From the NCBI GenBank assembly GCA_037953745.1, contig JBAKBP010000197.1:30001-94000 (forward strand): DNA of 64,000 nucleotides, written 5' to 3'. The translations under genes were made by a program, and so were the position numbers. Under the pieces are notes generated by a model, which had not been told where the DNA came from, searched no databases, and saw nothing but the letters and a program-made list of their open reading frames with translations. Below, piece by piece: positions 34,007 through 44,902 of the stretch. The DNA is from Lithodes maja. Its lineage: Eukaryota; Arthropoda; Malacostraca; Decapoda; Lithodidae. The first letter of the stretch is position 1, and every line of letters starts with the position of its first letter.

Positions 34007-34999
34007 TTACACTACCCTGTCTTGGGTCTGGTTGACCCCGTTTTTTGAACGGAAATCCTTGACTGCATCGTTCAGCAGACGACCAAGACGTGCAGCTCCT
34101 ACTTCATTGAGATGTACACCATCTCCTGAAAACAAAGATTTATCATAGTAAAAATTATCCCACGTGTCGACAAAGCCGATGTTCTCCTCCCTGCAGAGTT
34201 TGGCTAGTCGGCGATTTGTACTGGTAGCTATGTTGTAGAATCGGTTTTCTACATCAATCCGGGGAACAATTCCTGAAATTAAGATTCTATTAGATTTTTC
34301 CTTGAAGGACCTGATCAGCCGCCGGTACTTGCAAAGTAGTTCCTCTGACCGCGTCCGTTGGACATCGTTAGATCCAACGTGGATGATGTACGTAGTGCTT
34401 GCGGGGGCGAGCCTGGAAACCTCTTCCAGAGCCGCAACAATGTCGTCCACGCCGCCACCTGGGATACAGAATCGCTTTCTGGTCCTGGGTGCCCTGGCGC
34501 AGAACTCGGTTAGTTGGCCACGGACCATGGAGTCGCCCACAAGCCGAACTTCTTCCGTTTCCTCTTCCTCGTCAATAGCCAGAATTTTGAAGCGGTTTTG
34601 GCATGTTGTCGGGATGACCTTCCTGGTACTGGTACTGGGATGGACATTGTTTCTCACTAACTGAAAGTTGTCCTGGGGGGGAGTGAGAGTAGAGTCATTA
34701 TTATTATCTGCAACATCTAAGGTAGCTGCTGGTGTGGGTACCGGTACTGTATGCACTGGAATGGCGGTTGACATAGTAGTGGTTTCTTGGGCCGAGGGCA
34801 CTCCTACGTTGAGTGTGGCAAATTCTTGAAGGGATTCAAGCTTCGTAGTCAGGGCATCGATCTTGCGGTGAGCTGCATTCAATTCATCCGCAATCTTCTC
34901 TCGGAGCTGGCAAAATCTACAAATTTGGACATCAGTATCAACAAACATGGTAGGGCCAAATTTACCGGAACAACTCGTGCAGGTTCGTTGCGGCGCCAT
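34007..34999 (-). CDS. CR1 ORF1: zinc-finger/SGNH-esterase protein, divergent subfamily
   Basis: 330 codons from the ATG at 34999 (MAPQRTCTSC), chosen because it matches the start of ORF1 in the other copies. CTSC and CRFC form a CxxC...CxxC zinc-finger candidate, followed by a helical region (EKIADELNAAHRKIDALTTK), a Thr/Ala-rich linker, and the esterase: GDSMVRG (Ser), HVGSND, GIVPR and DGVHLN (Asp, His). All catalytic residues are present. It differs from the ORF1 of copies A-D throughout while keeping the layout. CR1 ORF1 proteins chaperone the RNA. The esterase may act on membranes or lipids, but this is unproven. Confidence 0.88.
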   Translation of the reverse strand: MAPQRTCTSCSGKFGPTMFVDTDVQICRFCQLREKIADELNAAHRKIDALTTKLESLQEFATLNVGVPSAQETTTMSTAIPVHTVPVPTPAATLDVADNNNDSTLTPPQDNFQLVRNNVHPSTSTRKVIPTTCQNRFKILAIDEEEETEEVRLVGDSMVRGQLTEFCARAPRTRKRFCIPGGGVDDIVAALEEVSRLAPASTTYIIHVGSNDVQRTRSEELLCKYRRLIRSFKEKSNRILISGIVPRIDVENRFYNIATSTNRRLAKLCREENIGFVDTWDNFYYDKSLFSGDGVHLNEVGAARLGRLLNDAVKDFRSKNGVNQTQDRVV

Positions 35000-35498
35000 G
35001 ACGATATAATCACAATATGCCTGAAAATCACACAAATTTATGTTTGCAAAATGGTACAATTAAAGCCTGAAAATCACAAAAAATGTATGTTAGCAATGTG
35101 ATACAATTAATTCCTGAAAATCACAAAAACATTTGTTAGCAATATGATAAAATTAATATGCCTGTAAATCACAAAAAATATGTTAGCAATAGAACACAAT
35201 TTATGCCTGAAAAAAACAAAAATTTATGTTAGCAGTATGACACAGTTAAAGCCTGAAAATCACAAATGGACTAGAAATTTGTTACAAAATTTACTGGAAA
35301 AAAAAAAGTGGGAGAGGGTTAATGTAGCCTAGTGAAAAAACTGGAAAACAGTATACAGTACAGTAACAAAAAATATTTGTTAGCAATATGGTACAATTAA
35401 TGCCTGTAAATCACAAAAATAATATGTTAATCACAAAAATAATATTATGGCTGTAAATCACAAAAAATATGTTAGCAATAGAACACAATTCATGCCTG

Positions 35499-35534
<36 letters not shown>

Positions 35535-35590
35535 GTTAGCAGTATGACACAGTTAAAGCCTGAAAATTGTAAATGGACTATGGACAGGTA
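35000..35590 (-). repeat. Tandem-repeat 5' UTR of CR1 copy 3
   Basis: Units of roughly 50-55 bp (CCTGAAAATCACAAAAA...TTAGCAAT...GATACAATTAAT) repeat about eight times, interrupted near 35270-35370, with an A-run at about 35500-35529. It bears no resemblance to the 5' UTR of copies A-D. Confidence 0.75.
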
Positions 35591-36279
35591 GCTGGATGCA
35601 GTTCGTTTCGCAATTTACAAAGGTACATTACTACTGTATTTGTATTATCATCATCATTATTATTAATAATCATTGTATTAGTAGTAGTAGTAGCAAGGGG
35701 AGAAGCAGGCGGCGGAGGATAAGTAAGAGGAAGATGAGGAGGAGTAAGTGGTGGAAGAGGGGTAAGTGGAGGAGGAGGGATCTTCCTGCCGACTTTGAGC
35801 TTTGATACTCCGCTCGTCTTAATGAATCTTGAATTAATCTGTACATGAATCTAAAGATTGTTTCTTTGCTTACACGTGGTATGTAAATGGTTGCATATGG
35901 TAGCAGTTGTCTCAATGCTCAAAAGAACATTAGCATTTTATCACCATCATCATAATTAATACTCTATTCATCGTAGCTGTAGTAGTAGTAGTAATAGTCG
36001 TAGTTGTATTATTATTATTATTATTATTATTATTAGGTCAAGTTATGTCATTAGCATGTTATCATTAATTATTTATACAGTATTGTGAAATTTATTGTTA
36101 TTATTATTGATTGGTGCCGTTGATGGTTTGTACAGTAATTTGTTCATGTGGTTCTTTAAAGCTTCTCATTATGTTGGTTTTGGTTATTATTTTATCATAA
36201 ATAAATGTATGGTTAATGCAAATCTCATGTTTATACATACTTTATTTACAAATACTTTACAATACAGTATTACAGTATA
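35591..36279. other. AT-rich spacer with trinucleotide repeats
   Basis: Contains (GTA)n near 35675 and 35975 and (ATT)n near 36007-36035. No gene seen. It may be the remaining interior of the foldback element, or part of the CR1 5' UTR. Confidence 0.5.
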
Positions 36280-36497
36280 CATTTTGATACCAAGTCTTGG
36301 TTACGCTACCCTGCCAGTTAGCAACGACATTTTCATTCTCACTCCTTAGATTTTTTTCCTTTCTATCTATCGATAACTTTAAAGGTGTAATATCTCCATC
36401 ATATCAAAGACTCACCCTAAGGGTCATAGAGTAAATTAGTCTTATTTTTGTCTCCCGAATTTGCCATTAAATTTATGAAAAGGGTTACTGAATCACC
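36280..36497. repeat. Right arm of the 218-bp inverted repeat
   Basis: Reverse complement of 30684-30901, ending GGTTACTGAATCACC next to CTTTG and (TA)n. TA-rich flanks and long arms suggest a foldback or mariner-like element into which CR1 copy 3 inserted. Confidence 0.85.
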
Positions 36498-36794
36498 CTT
36501 TGTATATATATATATATATATATGTTTTCTTTCAGGCAGGTGAGATTAAAATAATAGGCACAGTTTGCATTATTGAGTTTTTTATTGATACTCTCAATTT
36601 TTCGTATAGTTTTTCTGGTATTTTCAGGAAGTTGGTAAAGGAGGTTTGCAAATGGTTCCGACGTTTCAATGGGCGCAGCCATCATTATCAAGGAGAAGTG
36701 AAGTTAGAAGGTGATAAGTCAAGTTTTATATAGGCGATACAAGATCAAGAAAGGGATTATTGTGTGCTAGCTGCACGCTGGTTGGCTAACCTAA

Positions 36795-38290
36795 AGGTAG
36801 GTTCACACATAGGCGAGTCGGAGCGCGAGGCCAACGCGAGTCACACTCGCCGCAAATCGCCGTTGATGGAGCCCGAACCCAACGTGAGTAGCAGCTGATG
36901 CGAGTAAACATGCATAGAACACGAATTTAACACGAGTTTACACAAATTTAACACGAGTTTACACGAGTTTACATGAGTTTACACGAGTTTACGCGAGTTT
37001 ACGAGAGTGTTGGCGAGTTTAACACGACCCCAACACGCACCGCCAAAATTTGAAAAATAACGGTCAAATTCCAGGGTACGAATAGTGCGAGTTTACAGGA
37101 GTCTACATGAGTGTCACAGGAGTTTACATGAGTTTACACGTGTTTACACGAGATGAACGCGAGTCTACAGGAAGTTAACAGGAGTGTATATTCTATTTAA
37201 TTTATATCTTGTATTTATTTATATTTTATGTTGGATATCAATCTGTATATTATTATTTGTCATCATATAATTATCCTATGCATATATTCCACATCATTCT
37301 TATTATGTATGGGTAGGAGGGTGGTGGGAAGGTGGTTTGGGGGATGGTGTGGGGAAGGTAGAAGCGTAATTGACTCATGTTACAAATATGAAGCCGATTG
37401 GTAAGGTAGTTTCGCAACCACGGATTTTCCTTTTTTTCCTTATCTTCGTACGGGTACGCTAGAAGTGGGTGGTGGGAGGCGGTTGGGGGTGTGGTGGGGG
37501 GAAGGCAGAAGGGTAAGGGACTTGTCACACAAATATGGAACCGATTGGTGCAGTCGTTTCGCCGCCACAGATTTTCCTTTTTTTCCTTATCTTCGTACGG
37601 ATACCCTGGAAGTGGGTGGTGGGAGGCGGTTGGGGGTGTGGTGGGGGGAAGGCAGAAGGGTAAGGGACTTGTCACACAAATATGGAACCGATTGGTGCAG
37701 TCGTTTCGTCGCCACAGATTTTCCTTTTTTTCCTTATCTTTGTACGGATAGCTGGAAGTGGGTGGTGGGAGGCGGTTGGGGGTATGGTGGGGGGAAGGCA
37801 GAAGGCTAAGGGACTTGTCACACAAATATGGAACCGATTGGTGCAGTCGTTTCGCTGCTACGATTTTTGTTGATAATATAAACAGACTCGTGTGACACTC
37901 ATGTAGACTCGTGTGACACTCATGTAGACTCGCGTGACACTCATGTAGACTCGCGATCATCAAATTTCTAAATAGTACAACGTGACTGTCACGCGAGTCT
38001 ACATGAGTGTCACACGAGTCTACAGGAGTTTACACGAGTTTACGCGAGTCTACGCGAGTCTACGCGAGTCTACGCGAGTTGGCGTCCTACTCCCACTTGA
38101 CTCTCCAATTTTTGTGTCATCACAAAAATTTTGGCCGCGTTCGCGAGTCTACGCGGTCCACCGCGAGTCCACGCGAGTCTGTGCGAGTGTCGGCGAGTGT
38201 CGGCGAATTTGGGATAATCATTGGCGAGTGCAAAAATTTCATCACTCGCGTTGGAGTTGCGCTCCGACTCGCCTATGTGTGAACCTACCT
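36795..38290. mobile_element. Harbinger-like non-autonomous element (1.5 kb)
   Basis: Inverted ends of about 33 bp starting AGGTAGGTTCACACATAGGC, flanked by identical TAA at 36792-36794 and 38291-38293, fit PIF/Harbinger (3-bp TWA duplication). The interior holds ACACGAGTTTAC/GCGAGTCTAC arrays near both ends and a three-unit repeat in the middle. The 230-codon minus-strand frame at 37271-37963 is a translation of that repeat, not a transposase. Confidence 0.88.
37420..37860. repeat. Tandem repeat inside the Harbinger-like element
   Basis: Three copies of a unit of about 150 bp, with TTTTCCTTATCTTCGTACGG, GGAAGTGGGTGGTGGGAGGC and ACCGATTGGTGCAGTCGTTT blocks. A diverged fourth copy precedes it at about 37300-37420. 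Confidence 0.8.
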
Positions 38291-38383
38291 TAAGACTAGC
38301 TCTGGTAGGCTGGCTGGACGCAGGAGTGGGCGGGGCCTCTGCATCGTTCATCTGCGTGTGTGGAGGGGGCATTCCTGGGGGCA

Positions 38384-39637
38384 TCATGGGGGCCTCGCTG
38401 TGGAAGGGCGTGCCGAGGGTAGGATCTGGCTGTATTCCGCTTGTGTGTTTAAAGTAGGTTGGTATGTTTGTATATATATAGCTTCAAGAATGAATAGGCG
38501 GCGTGAGTCTATTTCTTTATCAAGAATAGAGGTGTGTTTATCTAAGTCGGGTCTGGTGAGTTCCTGATGGTGTGGGGATGTGTGGTAGTGGTCCTTGATA
38601 GCTCCGGCTTGAAGGTGGAAGGTAAGGCGACGTGACAGACGAGTCCTTGTCAAACCGACATAAGTGTGAGGTCCACAGTCCTCACTGTTACAGGTGTGTC
38701 GGTATATGACATGGTCCTCTTGTGACGGTTTCTTAGCGGTAGCCGGGCTGTTGCGAATGACTAGTTGTGATGTTTTCCTCGATTTGTAGTATATGGTGAG
38801 TTTAAGGTGTTGGTCAGGGTTCGTAGTTTTAACGTTGTTGCTGATAATGTCTCTCATTATGTTTTCGTCTGTTTTGTGATCTGAGGACATGTGGTTTTTA
38901 TAGTAAATTTTTATGTATTCAGTGTTTGTATTAGTAGGCATGTCGTTTTTGTACCATGTTTCAAGGTGTTTGTTGATGGTGTGGGCGATGTCCGAGTTAC
39001 TGTACCCATTGTTTACAAGCACCTGGGTGAGCCTCTCGAGTTCCTTGTGAGTGTCTCGCCAGGAGGTGCAGTGTGATTGGGCTCTCCTGACGTAGGCGGC
39101 GATGGTGGATCGTAAATATCGCTGGGGGCATTCACTTTCGCCGTTGAGACATAATCCGTTGTTGGTGGGTTTGGTGTAGACAGTGGTGGTAAAGCCTGAG
39201 GTGTTGTTGTTGTTTATGAGGACATCAAGGAAGGGGAGATGACCGTTAGAGGACTCCTCGAAGGTGAAGTTTAGACTGGAAGAGGCGATGAATCGTTGTT
39301 GAAGGTCACGTAGCTCCTGTGGGTCCTTCACACGCACGAAGATGTCGTCCACATATCTGCAGTAGACGGAGGGGCGGTTGGTAGTCAGGAGCTCTTCTTC
39401 GATGGTGCCCATATAAAAATTGGCAAAGAGGACTCCTAGGGGACTGCCCATTGCCACACCATCAATCTGCTGATACCTGTCACCTCGCGGGCAGGTGAAG
39501 GGCGCCTCTTTGGTGCATATTTCCAGCAACGTCTTCAGGGCTGTTTCTGGGAGGTCTAAGGGCGTGTTGTCTGGGCAGTGGTAGACTCGATGTAGGATGA
39601 GCTCAATGGTGCGGTCCACAGGCACGTTGGTACTCAG
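38384..39637 (-). pseudogene. Penelope-like RT with GIY-YIG endonuclease, N-terminally truncated
   Basis: The reading frame starts inside the RT domain at STNVPVDRT and is open to the natural-looking stop (about 417 codons). RT landmarks: DGVAMGSPLGVLFANFYMG and the active site YCRYVDDIFV. After a linker, a Cys/His motif (HTCNSEDC) leads into the GIY-YIG endonuclease (HTYVGLTRTRLSRRL), the combination diagnostic of EN-containing Penelope elements. The first half of RT and any N-terminal domains are missing, so it cannot mobilise itself. No stop or shift interrupts what remains, suggesting a young dead-on-arrival insertion. Confidence 0.88.
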
Positions 39638-39657
39638 ATATATATATATATATATAT

Positions 39658-40666
39658 CTATTGCCTGATGCCGCGATCCCCGAAGGGGTGACCACGAACG
39701 AACCGCCCCCATGCACCTCTGTCCCCAGTCAGTCGACGCCCCTCCTCCCAACCAGCACCGCCTTCATTCATATACTTCCTCACTCCATCCTTCCACCTCT
39801 CCTTCGGTGCACCTCTCCCTCTCTGTCCATTCACCTCGCTCTCGTACACCCTCTTAGTCAATCTCTCGCTTTCCATACGTTCCATATGGCCAAACCATCT
39901 CAAGTTGTTCCTTTTCACACTTTCCAGCACATCTACCTCCACACCACACCTCCTTCTTACTTCCTCATTCGTCTGTCTATCCCTCCATGTAACTCCGCAC
40001 GCACTTCTCAAGTAACTCATTTCCACTGCTCTCACTCTTGGTCTGATTCTCTTCCCGAACGTCCATGCTTCGCTTCCGTAAGTCGGTGTCGGGATTACCA
40101 CACTGTCGTGCAAGGACTTCTTCACTTCCATACTGACCACCCTATTTCTTGTTACTGCTTTCAATGTTCCTACAACTCTCTTCCCCTGTTGTACCCTCTC
40201 CCGCACTTCTTCATCCATAGTCCCATCTTTACTCAACACACTGCCTAGATACTTAAAAGAGTTTACGATCTCCATATCCTGACCGTTCAACTTCACCTCA
40301 CACTCTGTGACTTCACCCCTTTCGAAGACCATAACCTTGATCTTCCCCGCATTTACCTTCAAATTCCGTTTTTCACACACTGTTCCAAACTCATTTACCA
40401 AACCCTGCAACTCCCATTCATTATCGCTCATCAGAACTGTATCATCCGCAAACAGCAGTATAGGCAGCTTCCACTCATTTCTCTCCCTTTTCAGCGATAC
40501 ACCAACATCCACTGCTCTTCCTAGTATTTCTTTCATGACTCCATCGATATATACAGTAAACAACCACGGGGAAATCACACAACCCTGTTTCAACCCAACA
40601 CTCAGGTCAAAGAACTCGCTCTGCTCATTTTCCACACATACTGCCGCCTTTGCACCCTCATACCTG
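39658..40666 (-). pseudogene. RTE-like LINE reverse transcriptase, C-terminal fragment
   Basis: Open frame of about 335 codons: LKQGCVISPWLF, active site FADDTVLM, FKYLGSVLSKDG, YGSEAWTF, then NLRWFGHMERM and a basic Trp-containing tail. These are typical of RTE-type or related non-LTR elements. The precise clade is uncertain. It ends at TAG (39658), directly followed by an (AT)n tail, and its 5' side is cut by the 3' tail of CR1 unit A, so either the CR1 array inserted into it or it was already truncated there. Confidence 0.75.
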
Positions 40667-40887
40667 GTACAAAGGAGTACAAAGGAAATCAAGCAACAAC
40701 AGGTCTAGCGACCCTTCTAGGCTGCTTGTCCTCCAAAACACTGAGGATCAAATGTCCAAACAGTGGTTTAGAGTGGGTAAGGGAACATTGGAAAGGGAAC
40801 TACTGCCCTGGAACTAATGTACGTGGCAGGACTAGGAAGTTAGTAGGGGACATATGGGTTAGTAACTGAGGGGAGGATAAAATAAAG

Positions 40888-43839
40888 TTATTCATTTACA
40901 AACGCAGTCAGTCGCGGGTTTGATGCGAGATATTTGTCTAGGCGGAGTTTAAATGAATCAATGGTGCTGCAGTCTATAACGTCTCGGGGAAGCCTATTCC
41001 ACAAGTTGAGAACTCGATTGAAGAAGAAATTCTTAGATTCGTGTGAGTTAAAAGATTTACCAATAATTTTGCAACCGTTTCCCCGCGTGTAATTAGATTG
41101 GTCGATAGTGAAGTACTTACTACAGTTCATATTGTCGATGCCTTTGATGATTTTGAACACTTGAATTAAGTCACATCTTAATCTGCGCTGGGTTAAAGGA
41201 AATAGATTTAATTCTCTAAGACGCTCTTCGTATGGTTTGTTCTTTAGGCTAGGTATCATTTTGGTAACTCTACGTTGAACTCGTTCTAACTTGTTTATGT
41301 CTTTTTGGTAATAAGGGCACCAGCATTGAATGCAGTATTCCAGAAGAGGGCGGACTAAGGAATTGTAAAGGGTTAGGATAACGTCTTTGGATTTATGCTC
41401 AAATGACCTGCCTATAAAGCCAATTATTTTGTTTGCCTTCTTAACAACTTCTGAACATTGTTGACTCGGTTTTAGGTTACTCGATATTGTTACTCCCAGA
41501 TCGGTTTCTCTGTTTACATTCTTAAGCTGAGTGCCATTCATCGAATAGTTTGCTTTCTCATTTAGGTATCCGATATGTAGTACTTTACATTTATTCACAT
41601 TGAAACTCATTTGCCAAATTTGGGCCCAATGTGACAATTTATCTAGATTGTGTTGCATATCGTCAACTTGATCTTTTGAGAGTACGCTATTTGCAATTTT
41701 TGTATCGTCAGCAAATTTTGAGATTGTACAGGTGAGACCCTCATCTATGTCGTTGATGTAAATTAGAAAGAGAATTGGTCCTAGTACCGATCCCTGGGGT
41801 ACCCCGCTACTTACATTGGTCCATTAAGATGCCTTACCGTTTATGACTCCTCTTTGCTTTCTGTCGCTGAGCCAATTTTCTATCCATTTCAACACACCGT
41901 CTTGTATTCCATGCGCTTTTAGTTTTAGCAGTAAACATTTGTGGGGAACTTTGTCAAAGGCCTTTTGAAAATCAAGGTATATAATATCTACAGCTTTACT
42001 CTCATCGTAGAGGTTGAGGATATCGTGGAAGAAGTCTAAGAGGTTTGTTAAACAGGAACGTTTTTTACGAAAGCCGTGTTGAGTATCTTTAAGTATGTTA
42101 TTTTCCTCCAAGTGATTTACGAGTCTGTCTCTTATGACCGTTTCTAGCATTTTACATACAACTGAGGTTAAGCTAATTGGACGATAGTTACTGGGTAGGG
42201 ATTTGCTGCCTTTTTTGAATATCGGTGTATCGTTGGCTAGCTTCCACTGATCAGGCATATTTCCAGACTGCAAGGATTTATTAAATAGCAATGTCAGTGG
42301 TTTGGAGAGCTCATCCTTAGCTTCCTTTAGGACTCTAGGTGAGATTTTATCAGGTCCAGGCGTTTTATTTACCTTGAGTTTATCTAAACAATTCAATACT
42401 TCTCTCTTTGTAACGGTGATATTGCTTAGAACATCTGAATTATCAATCTGAATCGGCGATGGTGTAGGGATATCACTGAGGTCTTCCTTTGTAAAAACTG
42501 ATGCAAAGAAGGTATTGAGGGCATTACTCATTTGTACTTCGTCTTTGGTGTATTCTCCATTTTCATCGACTAACGGTCCAACAGTTGAAGTAACTACTTT
42601 TTTCTTTCTGATATAACTATAGAATTCTTTCGGGTTTGTTTTACTTTGATTCGCAACATGAAACTCCAGGGTCTTTTTACTTTGCTTAATTAACTTTTTG
42701 GCTTTGCGTCGTAGCTCTACAAATTTCACCCGTTCTTCGTCATTTTGTAAGGATTTTAATCTATCATTAGCAAACTTATTAGCAAGCAGACAGTTTGAAA
42801 TATCTTTATTCCACCATTTGGGCTTATTATTAAGGCCTGGACGCCGTATTTTCGATGGTATGCAGTCCTGCACTGCTTTTAGGTAAGTGGTTTCGAATAA
42901 TTCCCAAGATGTATTTATGTCGTTATTGTTAATTAAAAAGCTCCAGTCAGTTTCTTTAAACATAGCTCTAAGTTTATGAAAGTTTGCTTTCTTGAAATTA
43001 GGGACTTTTTCGATGCTGCTATTTGGTTCGTTACTAGTAAACTTTAAAGTGAAAGTTATTGTACGATGGTCGCTGTTACTGAATTCATCACCAACATTCA
43101 AATTCTCTATTAATTCTTCTTTTGTTGCAAATACAAGGTCAAGAACATTATTACCACGGGTCGGCGATCGAACAAATTGATAGAGTGAACTCTCTTGCAA
43201 GTTCGCATACAAGTCATGTCCGGAGTGTGAAGTAAGAGTATCGCCCCACTTGGTCACAGGTAAATTAAAGTCGCCCAAAAATACGGTATCTTGTGAGTTA
43301 CTTACATCTGCAATTTGTTCATAAATTTCTTGGTCAGTTTGCACTGATTAAGCTGGCGGTCTGTATATTAATGCAAGTATTATTTTTGTACCTTTATTAT
43401 TCTTTATTAGCACAAAAGATGTGTCGACGTTCACAATTTGAGGTTTTGACAAGAGGGTCGGGTTAAGACTTTCTTTGATGTAAAATAAAACGCCACCTCC
43501 ATTTTTATTTATTCGGCTTTTCTCAAACATTACATTACCGGGAAGTGAATACTCTGCTAAAAAGTCTCTATCTACTGTATTGAGCCAAGATTCTGTTATA
43601 CCAATCACATCATAATTTTCAGTAAACACTAGTTCCTCTAAATCTGAAAATTTATTGCGTATGCTACGAGCGTTTGCATAGAAAACCTTTAAAGTTGCAG
43701 TTTTAGAACTCACAGAACGTTCTTTAATCAAATTTTTGGTTCTGGTCGGATCTACATTTACATTCATGGCTGTCATCGGTCCTCGGTCGTCATCCCTGGC
43801 GGTTTTGAATTTGGGTCGTGTTGATGGAGCTTTATCCAA
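40888..43839 (-). pseudogene. CR1 ORF2, unit A (two nonsense codons)
   Basis: Endonuclease plus RT with the same motifs as copy 3, including FADDTKIA, in one frame from the MTAMNV region to TAFVNE. It is broken only by TAA at about 43345 (after YRPPA) and TAA at about 41824 (after INGKAS), both single-base changes relative to the other copies. The ORF2 frame again continues upstream into the end of ORF1 in the -1 frame. Confidence 0.9.
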
Positions 43840-43865
43840 ATTCGCGGTTCTTGACAGATTAGCAT

Positions 43866-44902
43866 TTAATTGCTTCGCAGGTTGCCGCCCTCACTGTCTT
43901 CGGTCCTCCTTCCTGGTTGTCCTGTGCTGAGTCGATTTCTTCTCCGAAAATCCTTCACCGCATCGTTGAGAAGACGGCCAAAACGTGCTGCTCCCACCTG
44001 GTTCAAATGAACTCCATCGTCCGAAAACAAATAGTCATCGTAGTAGAAATTGTCCCAGGTGTCGACGAATCCCACGTTTTCCTTCCTGCAGAGGTTTGCT
44101 AGACAACGATTTGTGCTGGTTGCTATGTTGTAAAATCGGCTCTCTACACCAAGCCGGGGGACGATTCCTGAGACGATGATCCTTGATGACTTCTCCTTAA
44201 ACGACTTGATCAGCTGCAGGTAGTTTAAAAGCAAATCTTCCGACCGGGTTCGCTGTACATCGTTGGATCCAATGTGGACGACGTACATTGTATTAGCAGG
44301 GGCCAGCTTAGATACTTCATCAACTTCAGCAACTACGTCGTCCACACAACCACCAGGGATACGAAAATGCTTCCTGGTCTTAGATGCTCTGGCGCAAATC
44401 TCTGTGAGCTGACCACGTATCATCGAGTCTCCCATGAGCCGGACTTCTTCTATTTCCGCTTCGTCATCTGAGTCTGTGAGTATCTGGAAGCGGTTTTGAC
44501 ACTCGGTAATCGGTATGGGTTTCCTGGTCTTGGGGCAAACGTTGTTCCTCATGACACGGAAGTTGTCTTGAGGGGGAAGAGAGTCACTATATGTTTCTTG
44601 AGTATCGGAACCATCAGCTGAAATGGCTACTGCAGGCGTTGAATTGTTGGCAGTTGACGTTGGGGCGTTGGTGGCTGCTGGAGTTGCGGTGACAATTGAA
44701 GTTTGTGGTACTCCAATGTTGAGTGTTACAAACTCTTGGAGTGATTCCAGCTTCATGGTGAGGACGTTGATCTTGTTGTAGGCTTCATCTAATTTCACTG
44801 TCAAATTCTCTGTTGCTGGCAGAGATGGCAGACTTGAAGATTGACAGTAGCAAACATGGACTCACCAAACCTACCGGCGCAGTTCGTACAAGTGCGAGGC
44901 AT
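43866..44902 (-). pseudogene. CR1 ORF1, unit A (one frameshift)
   Basis: A 1-nt deletion near 44808 (CTCTGTTGC for CTCTCGTTGC) separates the zinc-finger start (ATG at 44902) from 312 intact codons holding the coiled coil and the esterase (GDSMIRG, HIGSND, DGVHLN). Confidence 0.88.

Larger units (their letters stand above)
30912..35590 (-). mobile_element. CR1 copy 3, apparently intact, divergent 5' half
   Basis: Three tandem GAGTACAAAG units mark the 3' end. The 3' UTR and ORF2 C-terminal half are nearly identical to the other copies, while ORF1 and the 5' UTR belong to a clearly different subfamily. Both ORFs are open. The 5' boundary near 35590 is approximate, because the 5' UTR is made of tandem repeats and merges into AT-rich sequence. 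Confidence 0.85.
36524..39637 (-). mobile_element. Penelope-like element, 5'-truncated, with nested insertion
   Basis: The minus strand carries an RT and GIY-YIG endonuclease ORF (38384-39637), then a 3' region that continues on the far side of the Harbinger-like insertion (36795-38290) to the TA-repeat at about 36523. The 5' end is cut within RT at an (AT)n run. Confidence 0.82.

Noticed and set aside
37271..37963. 230-codon minus-strand frame as a transposase candidate
   Set aside because: It is a translation of the 150-bp tandem repeat within the Harbinger-like element. No DDE or Myb-like motif.
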